Assembly (NCBI GenBank): GCA_045537495.1
Contig: JAZSPN010000092.1
Coordinates: 1-30,307 of the forward strand
DNA length: 30,307 nt
Source: UBA1425 sp045537495
GTDB lineage: Bacteria > Bacillota > Clostridia > Oscillospirales > Acutalibacteraceae
Reading direction: 5' to 3'
Shown: positions 1 to 8,656 of the stretch, one piece after another
Layout: each line of letters begins with the position of its first letter
Position numbering within the stretch: position 1 is the stretch's first letter
The notes under the pieces: generated by a model
Database searches by the model: none
The model's input: only the letters and a program-made list of their open reading frames with translations
Told to the model about the DNA's origin: nothing
Position numbers and translations under genes: made by a program

Positions 1-16
1 AGATAAGGAAAAATAT

Positions 17-2185
17 ATGGATATTATCAAAACACTTACAACCGAATTTTCTCTTCAGTCATGGCAGGTTGAGAATACCGTAAAGCTCATCGACGAAGGA
101 AATACAATTCCGTTTATTGCACGATACAGAAAAGAAGCCCACGGAACGCTTGACGATCAGGTACTCCGTGAGCTTTCCGAGCGTCTTGAATATCTTCGCA
201 ATCTCGACAAACGCAGAGAAGAGGTATTCAACTCAATTACGGCGCTTGAAAAAATGACTCCCGATATCGAAACGGCACTCAACAACGCTGTCACGTTGGC
301 GGAAATTGAAGATATTTACCGTCCGTACCGACCGAAAAGACGCACGAGAGCATCCGTCGCGAGAGAAAAAGGACTTGAACCTCTTGCAGATAAAATATAT
401 GCTCAGTTGCCTGATTCTCCGGAGCCCTTGATACTTGCCGAAGATTTCATTGATGCCGAAAAAGGTGTCGAAACCGCTGAAGATGCGCTTCAGGGCGCTA
501 TGGATATTATTGCTGAAAACATTTCCGATGAAGCAAATATAAGACGCCGTCTTCGCAATCTGTTCAATCTCGTCGGAGTTGTCAATGTAAAAGCGGATGA
601 TCCCGAAAAAGACAGCGTTTACCGTATGTATTACGACTATCAGGAGCCGGTAAGCAGAATTGCGGACCACAGAATTCTTGCGATTGACAGGGGAGAGAAG
701 GAAGGATTCCTCAAAGTCAGCGTTACTCTCGATCCCGTCAAAGCTTCAAATGTAATCGCATCCGTTACACTTAATTCCGAAGGATCTCCTTGTACCGAAA
801 CAGTACGGGAAGCGGGCAAAGATGCTTACGACAGACTCATCTGTCCTTCCGTCGAGAGAGAAACAAGAAATACTCTTACGGAGAAGGCGGCAGCTTCTGC
901 AATCAAGCTGTTTTCGGTAAATCTTCATGAGCTTCTTTTACAGCCTCCCGTAAAGGGCAAAACCGCAATAGGACTTGATCCCGGTTACAGAACGGGATGC
1001 AAGGTTGCGGTGGTTGATGAGACGGGAAAAGTTCTCGATACGAATGTTATTTACGTTACTCATTCCGATGCACAAAGAAACTCGGCAAAAACACTCGTTA
1101 AGAGTCTTATCAAAAAATACAATGTGGAAATTATAGCGATCGGAAACGGTACGGCATCAAAAGAAACGGAGATTTTCACGGCGGAACTCCTTCGCGAGAT
1201 TCCTGAAAATAAAACGTCTTACATGGTAGTAAGTGAAGCCGGTGCTTCCGTTTACTCGGCTTCAAAGCTTGTCGCCGAAGAGTTTCCGCAGTTTGACGTT
1301 TCTCTTCGAAGCGCAGTTTCAATAGCTCGAAGACTTCAGGACCCGCTTGCAGAACTTGTAAAGATCGATCCGAAAGCCATCGGTGTCGGTCAGTATCAGC
1401 ACGATATGCCGAAAAAGGAGCTTGAATCGGCACTTGACGGTGTTGTCGAAGACTGTGTTAACAGTGTAGGTGTAGACCTCAACACGGCTTCTCCTTCACT
1501 CTTACAGAGAGTTTCGGGTATTAACGGCACCGTTGCCAAAAACATCGTTATTTACAGAGAGGAAAACGGTGCGTTCAAAAACAGAAGTCAGCTTAAAAAA
1601 GTACCGAAGCTCGGCGAAAAAGCGTTCACTCAGTGTGCCGGCTTTATGAGAATTCCCGAAAGCTCAAATATTCTCGACAGAACGGGCGTGCATCCCGAAA
1701 GTTACGATGTTGCAAAAGAATTGCTTTCGATGTGCGGTTACGATCTTTCCGATGCAAAAAGCGGAAAGATCTGTGACTTCGAAGAAAAGATCGAATCTCT
1801 CGGCGGTATTGAAAAGGTTGCCGAGAAACTCAATGCCGGTATTCCCACTGTCAAGGATATCGTAAAAGAGCTTTTGCGTCCCGGAAGAGATCCCCGTGAT
1901 GAGCTTCCGCCTCCGCTTCTTCGTACGGACGTTATGGATATGAAGGATCTCGTCCCCGGCATGGAGCTTAAAGGTACTGTCAGAAATGTTATTGATTTCG
2001 GAGCATTTGTTGATATCGGAGTTCATCAGGACGGACTTGTCCACATTTCACAGATATCCGATAAGCGTGTCAAACACCCGTCCGACGTTTTGAAGGTCGG
2101 TGAAGTAGTTACCGTGTGGGTACTTTCCGTTGATGTCGATAAAAAAAGAATCGGTCTTACCATGAGAAAACCTTCAACGACCTGA
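17..2185 (+). CDS. tex: Tex/YhgF-family RNA-binding transcription accessory protein
   Basis: A 722-residue protein of the usual Tex length and architecture. Residues about 1-300 form the helical Tex N-terminal region. A YqgF/RNase H-like fold follows, marked by GLDPGYRTGCKVAVVD near residue 320. Helix-hairpin-helix segments lie around residues 490-560 (NTASPSLLQRVSGI). A C-terminal S1 domain at about 645-715 contains GTVRNVIDFGAFVDIG and DGLVHISQIS. Tex proteins bind nucleic acid through S1 and HhH modules and associate with transcription or RNA decay; the exact role in Clostridia is not settled. The ATG is preceded by AAGGAA at 5-10. The stop is 15 bases from the next gene, which has its own GGAGG, so co-transcription is likely. 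Whether a promoter lies upstream cannot be seen because the window begins 16 bases before the start. Confidence 0.96.
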   Translation: MDIIKTLTTEFSLQSWQVENTVKLIDEGNTIPFIARYRKEAHGTLDDQVLRELSERLEYLRNLDKRREEVFNSITALEKMTPDIETALNNAVTLAEIEDIYRPYRPKRRTRASVAREKGLEPLADKIYAQLPDSPEPLILAEDFIDAEKGVETAEDALQGAMDIIAENISDEANIRRRLRNLFNLVGVVNVKADDPEKDSVYRMYYDYQEPVSRIADHRILAIDRGEKEGFLKVSVTLDPVKASNVIASVTLNSEGSPCTETVREAGKDAYDRLICPSVERETRNTLTEKAAASAIKLFSVNLHELLLQPPVKGKTAIGLDPGYRTGCKVAVVDETGKVLDTNVIYVTHSDAQRNSAKTLVKSLIKKYNVEIIAIGNGTASKETEIFTAELLREIPENKTSYMVVSEAGASVYSASKLVAEEFPQFDVSLRSAVSIARRLQDPLAELVKIDPKAIGVGQYQHDMPKKELESALDGVVEDCVNSVGVDLNTASPSLLQRVSGINGTVAKNIVIYREENGAFKNRSQLKKVPKLGEKAFTQCAGFMRIPESSNILDRTGVHPESYDVAKELLSMCGYDLSDAKSGKICDFEEKIESLGGIEKVAEKLNAGIPTVKDIVKELLRPGRDPRDELPPPLLRTDVMDMKDLVPGMELKGTVRNVIDFGAFVDIGVHQDGLVHISQISDKRVKHPSDVLKVGEVVTVWVLSVDVDKKRIGLTMRKPSTT

Positions 2186-2200
2186 TTTCGGAGGTAATTT

Positions 2201-3967
2201 ATGCTTAAAACTCGTTGGTCTGATAAAGTAGATACCTTAAATCCGCTTCCCGAATACCCGAGACCTCAGTTAGTGCGTGATACGTGGATATCACTTAACG
2301 GAAAGTGGAATTACGCCGTCAACAAGTCTGAACGTGAATATCCGGCTGACTTTTCAGGTGAGATTATTGTTCCTTTTGCCATTGAATCTCAGCTCAGCGG
2401 TGTTTGCAGAAAGCTGATGCCCGACGAACGACTCTGGTACAAAAGAGAGTTCTCATTGAACGAAGATTTTATCGGCAAGAGATGTCTTCTTCACTTCGGT
2501 GCGGTCGACTGGAAATGTGCAGTTTACGTAAACAGAAAGCTCGTCATCCGTCACGTAGGCGGTTACTGTCCTTTTACCGCCGATATTACGGATTATATTA
2601 AGGACGGCATAAACAGCCTTGTCGTATGCGTTTTCGATCCCACCGATGCCGGTTGGCAGCAAAGAGGAAAGCAATCGCTTAAAAGTCACAGCTTCTGGTA
2701 TACGGGCACCTCGGGAATATGGCAGACCGTCTGGCTTGAGGCGGTTTGCGAAAAACATATCAAAAAACTTCGCATTACTCCGGATTTCGATAATTCATCC
2801 GTTAATGTCAGAACATTTACCTCTTGCGATGATGTCACACTGAGACTCACCGTTCATGACGGTGACGAAAAGGTATTTTCATCGGAAATCTCATCGGTTG
2901 CGGATATCCCGCTTCCGTCTTTTAAGGCATGGAGTCCCGAAAATCCTCATCTGTACGATCTCACCGTCGAATTGTACTCCGACGGAATACTTTGCGACAC
3001 TGTGAAAAGTTATTTCGGCATGAGAAAATTCAGTACGGGAACGGTTGACGGTATAACAAGACTCTTCCTGAATAATGAGCCTTATTTCCAGAGAGGTCTG
3101 CTTGATCAGGGCTACTATCCCGACGGAGGTCTTACTCCGCCTACCGATGAAGCCATGATATACGACATCAGGAAAATGAAAGAACTCGGCTTCAATATGC
3201 TCAGAAAACACATCAAGGTCGATCTTGCACGTTGGTATTACCACTGCGACAGGCTCGGCATGATAGTCTGGCAGGATATGGTCAGCGGCGGTCGCTACAT
3301 TGGTGACTTTTATGCGGGCGTCGTATCAAACATTGCAGGTTTTTGCCCTGCATTATACACGCTTAAAGTCAGCGATAACAAAAACTACTCAAGGTTTTCA
3401 AGAGATAAAAAGGAATGGCGCGACGACTTTGAAAGAGAGCTTTTCGAAGTCCTCGACACTCTGTACAACACGGTTTCAATTTACTGCTGGGTACCGTTTA
3501 ACGAAGCATGGGGACAGTTTGATGCCCGACGTATATCTGAATCAGTAAAAGCTTACGACAGCACAAGAGTTGTTGATCATGCAAGCGGATGGTACGATCA
3601 GGGGGCAGGGGATATACAGAGTATGCACAAATACATTCTCCCGATACCTCCCGTCAAAACCGACGACAGAGCATTTGTTATCAGCGAATTTGGCGGTTAC
3701 AGCAGAGTTATAAACGGTCACGTCTGGAACAAATCCAAGAGTTTCGGCTATATTATGTATAAGAATGAAGAGAAACTCACAAAAGCTTACAAAAAGCTCA
3801 TGGAAAAACAGATATTGCCTTTAATACCGAAATATCTCAGTGCGTTTATTTATACTCAGGTATCCGATGTTGAGTTCGAAGTCAACGGAATTCTGAGCTA
3901 CGACAGAGAGATAGTAAAGCTTGATGAAGATACCGTTAAATCGCTTAACGAAAAAATGACTTATTAA
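2201..3967 (+). CDS. Glycoside hydrolase family 2 protein, cytosolic
   Basis: A 588-residue GH2 enzyme. It has an N-terminal jelly-roll sugar-binding domain (LNGKWNY near residue 30; GTSGIWQTVWLE near 170), an immunoglobulin-like middle domain (about 185-280) and a TIM barrel from about 290. The predicted acid/base is Glu435 in VPFNEAWGQF and the nucleophile is Glu496 in VISEFGGYS. Both are the expected GH2 residues, so it should be an active retaining beta-glycosidase. The substrate (galactoside, glucuronide, mannoside or other) cannot be told from sequence alone. No signal peptide or membrane segment is visible, so it should act inside the cell on imported oligosaccharides. It is shorter than LacZ-type enzymes and lacks their C-terminal domain. 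GGAGG precedes the ATG. No sugar transporter or regulator is adjacent, unlike typical carbohydrate-use loci. Confidence 0.93.
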   Translation: MLKTRWSDKVDTLNPLPEYPRPQLVRDTWISLNGKWNYAVNKSEREYPADFSGEIIVPFAIESQLSGVCRKLMPDERLWYKREFSLNEDFIGKRCLLHFGAVDWKCAVYVNRKLVIRHVGGYCPFTADITDYIKDGINSLVVCVFDPTDAGWQQRGKQSLKSHSFWYTGTSGIWQTVWLEAVCEKHIKKLRITPDFDNSSVNVRTFTSCDDVTLRLTVHDGDEKVFSSEISSVADIPLPSFKAWSPENPHLYDLTVELYSDGILCDTVKSYFGMRKFSTGTVDGITRLFLNNEPYFQRGLLDQGYYPDGGLTPPTDEAMIYDIRKMKELGFNMLRKHIKVDLARWYYHCDRLGMIVWQDMVSGGRYIGDFYAGVVSNIAGFCPALYTLKVSDNKNYSRFSRDKKEWRDDFERELFEVLDTLYNTVSIYCWVPFNEAWGQFDARRISESVKAYDSTRVVDHASGWYDQGAGDIQSMHKYILPIPPVKTDDRAFVISEFGGYSRVINGHVWNKSKSFGYIMYKNEEKLTKAYKKLMEKQILPLIPKYLSAFIYTQVSDVEFEVNGILSYDREIVKLDEDTVKSLNEKMTY

Positions 3968-3988
3968 TACCGAAAGGGGATAAATGAT

Positions 3989-5233
3989 ATGGCAATTTTC
4001 AGACCTTTTAAGGCTGTCAGACCGATTCCTTCGTTTGCGGAAAAGGTTGCAGCACTCCCTTATGACGTAATGAACAGTGACGAAGCACGTGAAATGACGG
4101 TCGGTAACGAATACTCATTTCTCCATGTAGACAAGGCAGAAATAGATCTTCCGAAGGGAACAGATCTTTATTCCGACGAAGTTTACAAAAAGGCCGCCGA
4201 AAACCTTCAAAAGCTCTGCACCGACGGCATCTGTCAGGAAGACAAAACTCCCTGCTTTTACATTTACCGCCAGACCATGAACGGCAGAAATCAGACGGGA
4301 CTTGTCGGTTGTGCTTCAATTGATGATTATATCAACAACAATATAAAAAAGCACGAGTTCACACGTGCCGACAAAGAGGCCGACAGAATCCGTCACGTTG
4401 ACACCTGCGATGCCAACACCGGGCCCATTTTCCTCTGTTACAGAGAAAACAAAAGACTTTCTCAGATTATCGAAAGCTGGAAAAACGACCATGATCCCGT
4501 TTACGACTTTATCGGCCCCGGCAACGTCAACAACACCGTTTGGGTGGTTGATGATGCTTGTACCGTTAATGAAATTTCCGACTTATTCACTTCAATTAAC
4601 AGTCTTTACATCGCCGACGGACATCACCGATGCGCTTCCGCCGTAAAGGTCGGCCTTAAACGCCGCGAGGAAAAGCCCGATTACAACGGTGATGAAGAAT
4701 TCAATTTCTTCCTCTCTGTTCTCTTCCCTCAGAGTGAACTTGAAATCATGGATTACAACAGAGTAATCAAGGATCTGGGCGGCATGACAAGCGAAGAATT
4801 CATGCTTAAACTGTCCGAAAAATTCACTGTCTGTGAAGCACCTTTTTCTCCGTACCGTCCCGAAGCAAAACACTCATTCGGTATGTACCTTGACGGTAAA
4901 TGGTTCAAAATCACGTCGAAAGAAAACACGTTCGATACCGAAAACCCGGTTTCAAGACTCGATGTATCCATTCTCCAGAACAATGTGATTTCTCCGATTT
5001 TCGGAATTGACGATCCGAGAACAGACAAGAGAATCGACTTCATCGGCGGTATCCGAGGACTGTCTGAGCTTGAAAGGCGGGTTTCTCTCGACATGAGAAT
5101 TGCATTTTCCATGTATCCCACTACACTTCAGGACTTGTTCGACATTGCCGATGCAGGGGAGATAATGCCGCCGAAATCTACTTGGTTTGAGCCTAAACTC
5201 CTCTCGGGACTGTTCATACATCGTTTATCGTGA
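3989..5233 (+). CDS. DUF1015 family protein
   Basis: A 414-residue protein of the DUF1015 family (Pfam PF06245). The N-terminus, IFRPFKAVRPIPSFAEKVAA, and PYDVMNSDEAR match the family opening. The signature motif ADGHHR lies at residues 209-214. A basic, charged stretch near residue 120 (KKHEFTRADKEADRIRH) is also typical. No function is established that I can name with confidence; the conserved His-His-Arg cluster suggests a catalytic or ligand site. The ATG has AAAGGGG about ten bases upstream and sits 21 bases after the GH2 gene. The last 20 bases overlap the 3' end of convergent spoIID, so neither gene has a terminator in intergenic DNA. The length is normal and there is no sign of truncation. 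Confidence 0.92.
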   Translation: MAIFRPFKAVRPIPSFAEKVAALPYDVMNSDEAREMTVGNEYSFLHVDKAEIDLPKGTDLYSDEVYKKAAENLQKLCTDGICQEDKTPCFYIYRQTMNGRNQTGLVGCASIDDYINNNIKKHEFTRADKEADRIRHVDTCDANTGPIFLCYRENKRLSQIIESWKNDHDPVYDFIGPGNVNNTVWVVDDACTVNEISDLFTSINSLYIADGHHRCASAVKVGLKRREEKPDYNGDEEFNFFLSVLFPQSELEIMDYNRVIKDLGGMTSEEFMLKLSEKFTVCEAPFSPYRPEAKHSFGMYLDGKWFKITSKENTFDTENPVSRLDVSILQNNVISPIFGIDDPRTDKRIDFIGGIRGLSELERRVSLDMRIAFSMYPTTLQDLFDIADAGEIMPPKSTWFEPKLLSGLFIHRLS

Positions 5234-6185
5234 CACCCGAATAGTAGTGCTTCAGTATTTCTTTGTACGATGCTCCCTGTCGCGCCATATAGTCAGCTCC
5301 GTACTGGCTCATTCCCACAAAATGTCCGTAGCCGACCGTTTTCACGGTAAAGCTGTTTTCTGAATACGACACAGAAAAAGCACTACTTCTGAGTGAAAAG
5401 ATTTCACGAAATTCATTACCGCTGATTTCTTTATCACAAATGCGGAGAGATTTTACGGTGCCGACTTCGGTGGTTTTAATGTCGGATATCCAGTTTTCCG
5501 CCTCGTCACCGATCGTGATCCCTTCAATTGCCGAAATACGTTCTTTGAACTCATCTTCGGTAAAGTTTATCTTCTTCGAATAATCCGGTGACAGCTTATC
5601 TCCGTCACTTATTACGCTTTTCAGGTACGGAATATTCTCTTTGAATACCTCGGAAGCAGCTTCTGTCCTTCCCGGACATATAGAAAAGAATGCCGCCATA
5701 ACAGGTTCGCCGTTGTATGTAATTGTTTTATCGATTACAGCATCAACTGCGGACCTGATTTTTTTCTCGTAATCGTCGAAGCTGTCGCCCCATTTTTCTT
5801 TTCTTTCCTCTTTTGTAATATAACCCTGGTGCACCTTGGGTGAGTCCGAAATATCAGCACCGAAAATATCACCCGACGGATTATTTTTGATATATTGCGC
5901 GTAGGCGTTGCACGCAAGTGCCTGCGCTTTCAATGCTTCGATATGATACGATGCAGGCATTTCACCGGCAACAGCTCCCACAAGATATTCTTCTTTGTCC
6001 AGTGTGAGTATACTTTCTGTTTCCGTCATAAATACCGATATCACGGAATTTCCGACTTCGGTAACGGCCTCCGTCGCAGAATCACGTACTTGCCCGACGG
6101 AGTTTTTATTTCCCGAAAGTGATGCAGCGGGGATAACAACCATAATTACAGCCGTTATTAACGATAAAAGAATATAGAACCTCAT
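5214..6185 (-). CDS. spoIID: Stage II sporulation protein D
   Basis: A 323-residue SpoIID homologue. Residues about 3-23 form one N-terminal membrane segment and the rest would lie outside the membrane. The core motif GEMPASYHIEALKAQALA at 74-91 carries Glu83, which aligns with the catalytic glutamate of SpoIID lytic transglycosylases. GMSQYGADYMARQGASYKEI near the C-terminus is the second signature. SpoIID cuts glycan strands already stripped of peptides by SpoIIP and, with SpoIIM, drives membrane migration during engulfment in the mother cell. SpoIIM is encoded 7 kb away; SpoIIP is not in the window. GGAG lies just upstream of the ATG. The upstream region is shared with the divergent citrate synthase promoter; I could not identify a convincing sigma-E promoter there. 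The 3' end overlaps the DUF1015 gene by 20 bases. Confidence 0.95.
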   Translation of the reverse strand: MRFYILLSLITAVIMVVIPAASLSGNKNSVGQVRDSATEAVTEVGNSVISVFMTETESILTLDKEEYLVGAVAGEMPASYHIEALKAQALACNAYAQYIKNNPSGDIFGADISDSPKVHQGYITKEERKEKWGDSFDDYEKKIRSAVDAVIDKTITYNGEPVMAAFFSICPGRTEAASEVFKENIPYLKSVISDGDKLSPDYSKKINFTEDEFKERISAIEGITIGDEAENWISDIKTTEVGTVKSLRICDKEISGNEFREIFSLRSSAFSVSYSENSFTVKTVGYGHFVGMSQYGADYMARQGASYKEILKHYYSGVTINDV

Positions 6186-6223
6186 TTTTTCACTCCATTA
6201 CTTTAATATTATCGTTGTAAGTA

Positions 6224-6251
6224 TTGACTTTTGAGTGTCATTTGGTATAAA
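6224..6251 (+). promoter_or_regulatory. SigmaA-type promoter for citrate synthase
   Basis: TTGACT at 6224-6229 and TATAAA at 6246-6251 are separated by 16 bases. This puts the transcription start near 6258, about 33 bases upstream of the ATG at 6291. Its position shows that the in-frame TTG at 6231 cannot be the translation start, because it lies between the -35 and -10 boxes. It sits in the divergent region shared with spoIID. Confidence 0.75.
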
Positions 6252-6290
6252 ATTAATAGGTATAAATATTTACTGTTAGGTTGGTGTTCT

Positions 6291-7703
6291 ATGTCCAGTA
6301 TTATTTCACCTGTATCAAATGACGCTCTTTCATTTTTATGCGATGAGCTCGTAAAAAATACTAAAATCAATCAGGAAGATTTCTCAAAATACGACGTTAA
6401 AAGAGGCTTGAGAAACGCTGACGGTACCGGTGTCATGGCAGGTCTTACTCAGATATGCTCTGTCGAAGGATATTATATCAGTGACGGTGAGCGCGTGCCA
6501 CGTGAAGGCAGACTCACTTACCGAGGCGTCGATATTAACGATATTATCTCAAATTGCGAAAATGAGAAGCGTTTCGGATACGAAGAAACCGCGTGGTTGC
6601 TTCTTTTCGGCAATCTTCCCACCAAGCAGCAGCTTGACAGGTTTTGCGACATTCTCGCTCAGTCGAGAGAGCTTCCCGACGACTTTATTGAAGATATGAT
6701 TATGAAAGCTCCTTCCATGAACATCATGAACAAGCTTTCGAGATCTGTCCTCGCCATGTATTCCTACGATCAGAATCCCGAGGATCTTTCAATCGAGAAT
6801 GTTCTTCGCCAGTCCATCCAGCTTATTGCTCAGATGCCGATGATAATGTCATATGCCTATCAGGTAAAAAGAAGACACTACTATCACAAGAGCATGCACA
6901 TTCATCAGGTTAAGCCCGAGTTTTTAACCGCTCAGACCGTTCTTCACACTATACGTTCTCACAAAGAGTTTACCGATGACGAAGCAAAGCTTCTCGATCT
7001 TGCCTTGATTCTTCATGCGGAGCACGGCGGCGGAAACAACTCTGCTTTTGCAACGAGAGTTCTTACATCGAGCCTTACGGATACCTATGCGGCTATTTCA
7101 GCGGGTATCGGAGCTTTAAAGGGTGCACGTCACGGCGGCGCTAACATGAAAGTACGCGAAATGCTTTCGTTTATCCGCGAAAATGTAAGTGATATCACTG
7201 ATGAAAAACAGGTAGCAGATTACATAACAAAGATAATCCGCAAAGAAGCAGGTGACCGCACGGGACTCGTCTACGGTATGGGACATGCTGTTTATACACT
7301 TTCCGATCCGAGAGCCGTTATTCTCAAAAAACACGCAGAACGTTTTGCCAAAGAGAACGGTTTTGCCGATGAATTCAGACTTCTTGAGCTTGTCGAAACT
7401 CTTACGCCGGAGCTTTTTGAGCGCGAAAAGGGAAGTAAGAAAAAAATATGCGCAAACGTTGACCTTTATTCGGGACTCATCTATGAAATGCTCAAGATTC
7501 CGGAAGATCTGTTTACACCGCTTTTCTGTGTTGCCCGTGTTGCAGGTTGGTCTGCTCACAGAATAGAAGAGCTTCTTACGGGAGGCAGGATCATAAGACC
7601 TGCCTATAAGAGTGTTGCCACACCAAGACAGTACTACACTCTCGAAGACCGAATTGATAACTACGAAGGTGTCGGCTACTACATTCCTTCCGATGAACGC
7701 TGA
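6291..7703 (+). CDS. Citrate synthase
   Basis: A 470-residue citrate/2-methylcitrate synthase. It condenses acetyl-CoA (or propionyl-CoA) with oxaloacetate in the cytosol. The catalytic set is visible: His245 in HAEHGGGN, His281 in GARHGGAN and Asp391 in NVDLYSG. GMGHAVYT and VARVAGWSAHR are further family motifs. The roughly 50-residue N-terminal extension before LTYRGVDI makes it longer than the 370-residue archaeal/Bacillus type and resembles the long clostridial form. The ATG at 6291 is chosen because the promoter covers the upstream in-frame TTG at 6231; its Shine-Dalgarno is weak (AGGTTGGTG). No aconitase or isocitrate dehydrogenase is adjacent, so pathway context is missing. A role in making 2-oxoglutarate for glutamate in an anaerobe is inference. 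A methylcitrate activity cannot be excluded. Confidence 0.94.
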   Translation: MSSIISPVSNDALSFLCDELVKNTKINQEDFSKYDVKRGLRNADGTGVMAGLTQICSVEGYYISDGERVPREGRLTYRGVDINDIISNCENEKRFGYEETAWLLLFGNLPTKQQLDRFCDILAQSRELPDDFIEDMIMKAPSMNIMNKLSRSVLAMYSYDQNPEDLSIENVLRQSIQLIAQMPMIMSYAYQVKRRHYYHKSMHIHQVKPEFLTAQTVLHTIRSHKEFTDDEAKLLDLALILHAEHGGGNNSAFATRVLTSSLTDTYAAISAGIGALKGARHGGANMKVREMLSFIRENVSDITDEKQVADYITKIIRKEAGDRTGLVYGMGHAVYTLSDPRAVILKKHAERFAKENGFADEFRLLELVETLTPELFEREKGSKKKICANVDLYSGLIYEMLKIPEDLFTPLFCVARVAGWSAHRIEELLTGGRIIRPAYKSVATPRQYYTLEDRIDNYEGVGYYIPSDER

Positions 7704-7728
7704 ATATTTAAGAAAGGTAATTTTCACT

Positions 7729-8634
7729 ATGAACAACAGATACGAATCAGTCAATCCGTTTATCCTTTTCATTTTCTTTATTGTTTCTGTTTTAATAAGT
7801 CTTCCTCTCCGAGTTTATCAACTCATGACTAACATCGAGCCGGTTACGGGCTTCTGGGCAGACCGCAACAACGTTACAATTTACATACTCTACGCCGTTA
7901 TGGGTATCGGCACGGTTCTTCCGATCATTTTATCTCTTATTTACAAAAAGGGACTCGGAAAAACATCGGATGCAGGTGAGAGAAAAATTTTCGGCGGAGT
8001 TATCTCTTTTGTTCTCAGTGCAACTCTCATAATAAATGCCATTATGCGTTACGGTGACTTCTCCGATATTTATTTCAATTACAATTACAGCAGAGAAATG
8101 CTCAGCTACCTTTCAAGCACGGGAGCTCTCGCCATGGTACTCGAAGCATTCTTTGCGGTAGTCAGTGCAATATTCTTTATAATGTACGGAATTTCCCAGA
8201 TCATGGGCAAGAGCGCTTCCGATTACAAGCTTCTCGCAATAATGCCTCTTTTTTGGTCCGTTTTCCGAATCCTTCACCGCTTCATGCGCGAAATCAGCTT
8301 CCTCAACGTTTCAGAACTCTTCCTTGAGCTGGTTTCGATAGCTTTCCTTCTCATGTTCTTTATGGCGTTTGCTCAGGTAACTGCAAAAGTAAACGGCAAG
8401 GGAATTGAATGGAAGCTCTTCGCTTACGGACTTCCCGCGGCGCTTTTCTGTCTTCTTTGTTTCGTTCCGAGAGTAGTCGTTGCATTACTGGGAAAAGGCG
8501 AATTCATTTATGCTCAGTCACAGATCGAATTTTGTGACCTCGGTCTTGCACTGTTTATCATTTACACTCTCGTTGACAGATCAAGAATTTTCCGTCAGGA
8601 GATAACAAAAAACGACTCAAAAAATAAAGAATAA
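7729..8634 (+). CDS. Unrecognised polytopic membrane protein, about eight helices
   Basis: A 301-residue protein I do not recognise. Hydrophobic stretches near residues 11-31, 48-71, 87-105, 132-156, 164-184, 197-218, 228-252 and 266-280 suggest eight transmembrane helices. The C-terminal tail is short and charged (KNDSKNKE). The loop after helix 1 is polar and aromatic, and there is no obvious catalytic motif. The ATG at 7729 is preceded by AAAGG and follows the citrate synthase stop by 25 bases; an in-frame start further upstream would run deep into citrate synthase and is unlikely. The next gene, a transporter, starts 22 bases after its stop, so it probably belongs to the citrate synthase transcript. 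A sensor, transporter accessory or envelope role are all open; no function is assigned. Confidence 0.85.
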   Translation: MNNRYESVNPFILFIFFIVSVLISLPLRVYQLMTNIEPVTGFWADRNNVTIYILYAVMGIGTVLPIILSLIYKKGLGKTSDAGERKIFGGVISFVLSATLIINAIMRYGDFSDIYFNYNYSREMLSYLSSTGALAMVLEAFFAVVSAIFFIMYGISQIMGKSASDYKLLAIMPLFWSVFRILHRFMREISFLNVSELFLELVSIAFLLMFFMAFAQVTAKVNGKGIEWKLFAYGLPAALFCLLCFVPRVVVALLGKGEFIYAQSQIEFCDLGLALFIIYTLVDRSRIFRQEITKNDSKNKE

Positions 8635-8656
8635 TTTCTGAATTCAGTGGTGTTAA

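Noticed and set aside
6186..6260. Sigma-E promoter for spoIID
   Set aside because: A GTCAATA-like -35 can be seen on the minus strand, but no CATACAAT-like -10 lies at the right distance.
7116..7772. 218-codon minus-strand frame opposite the end of citrate synthase
   Set aside because: It is antisense to conserved citrate synthase codons, and the composition (Phe/Cys/Lys-rich, no domain) does not look like a real protein.
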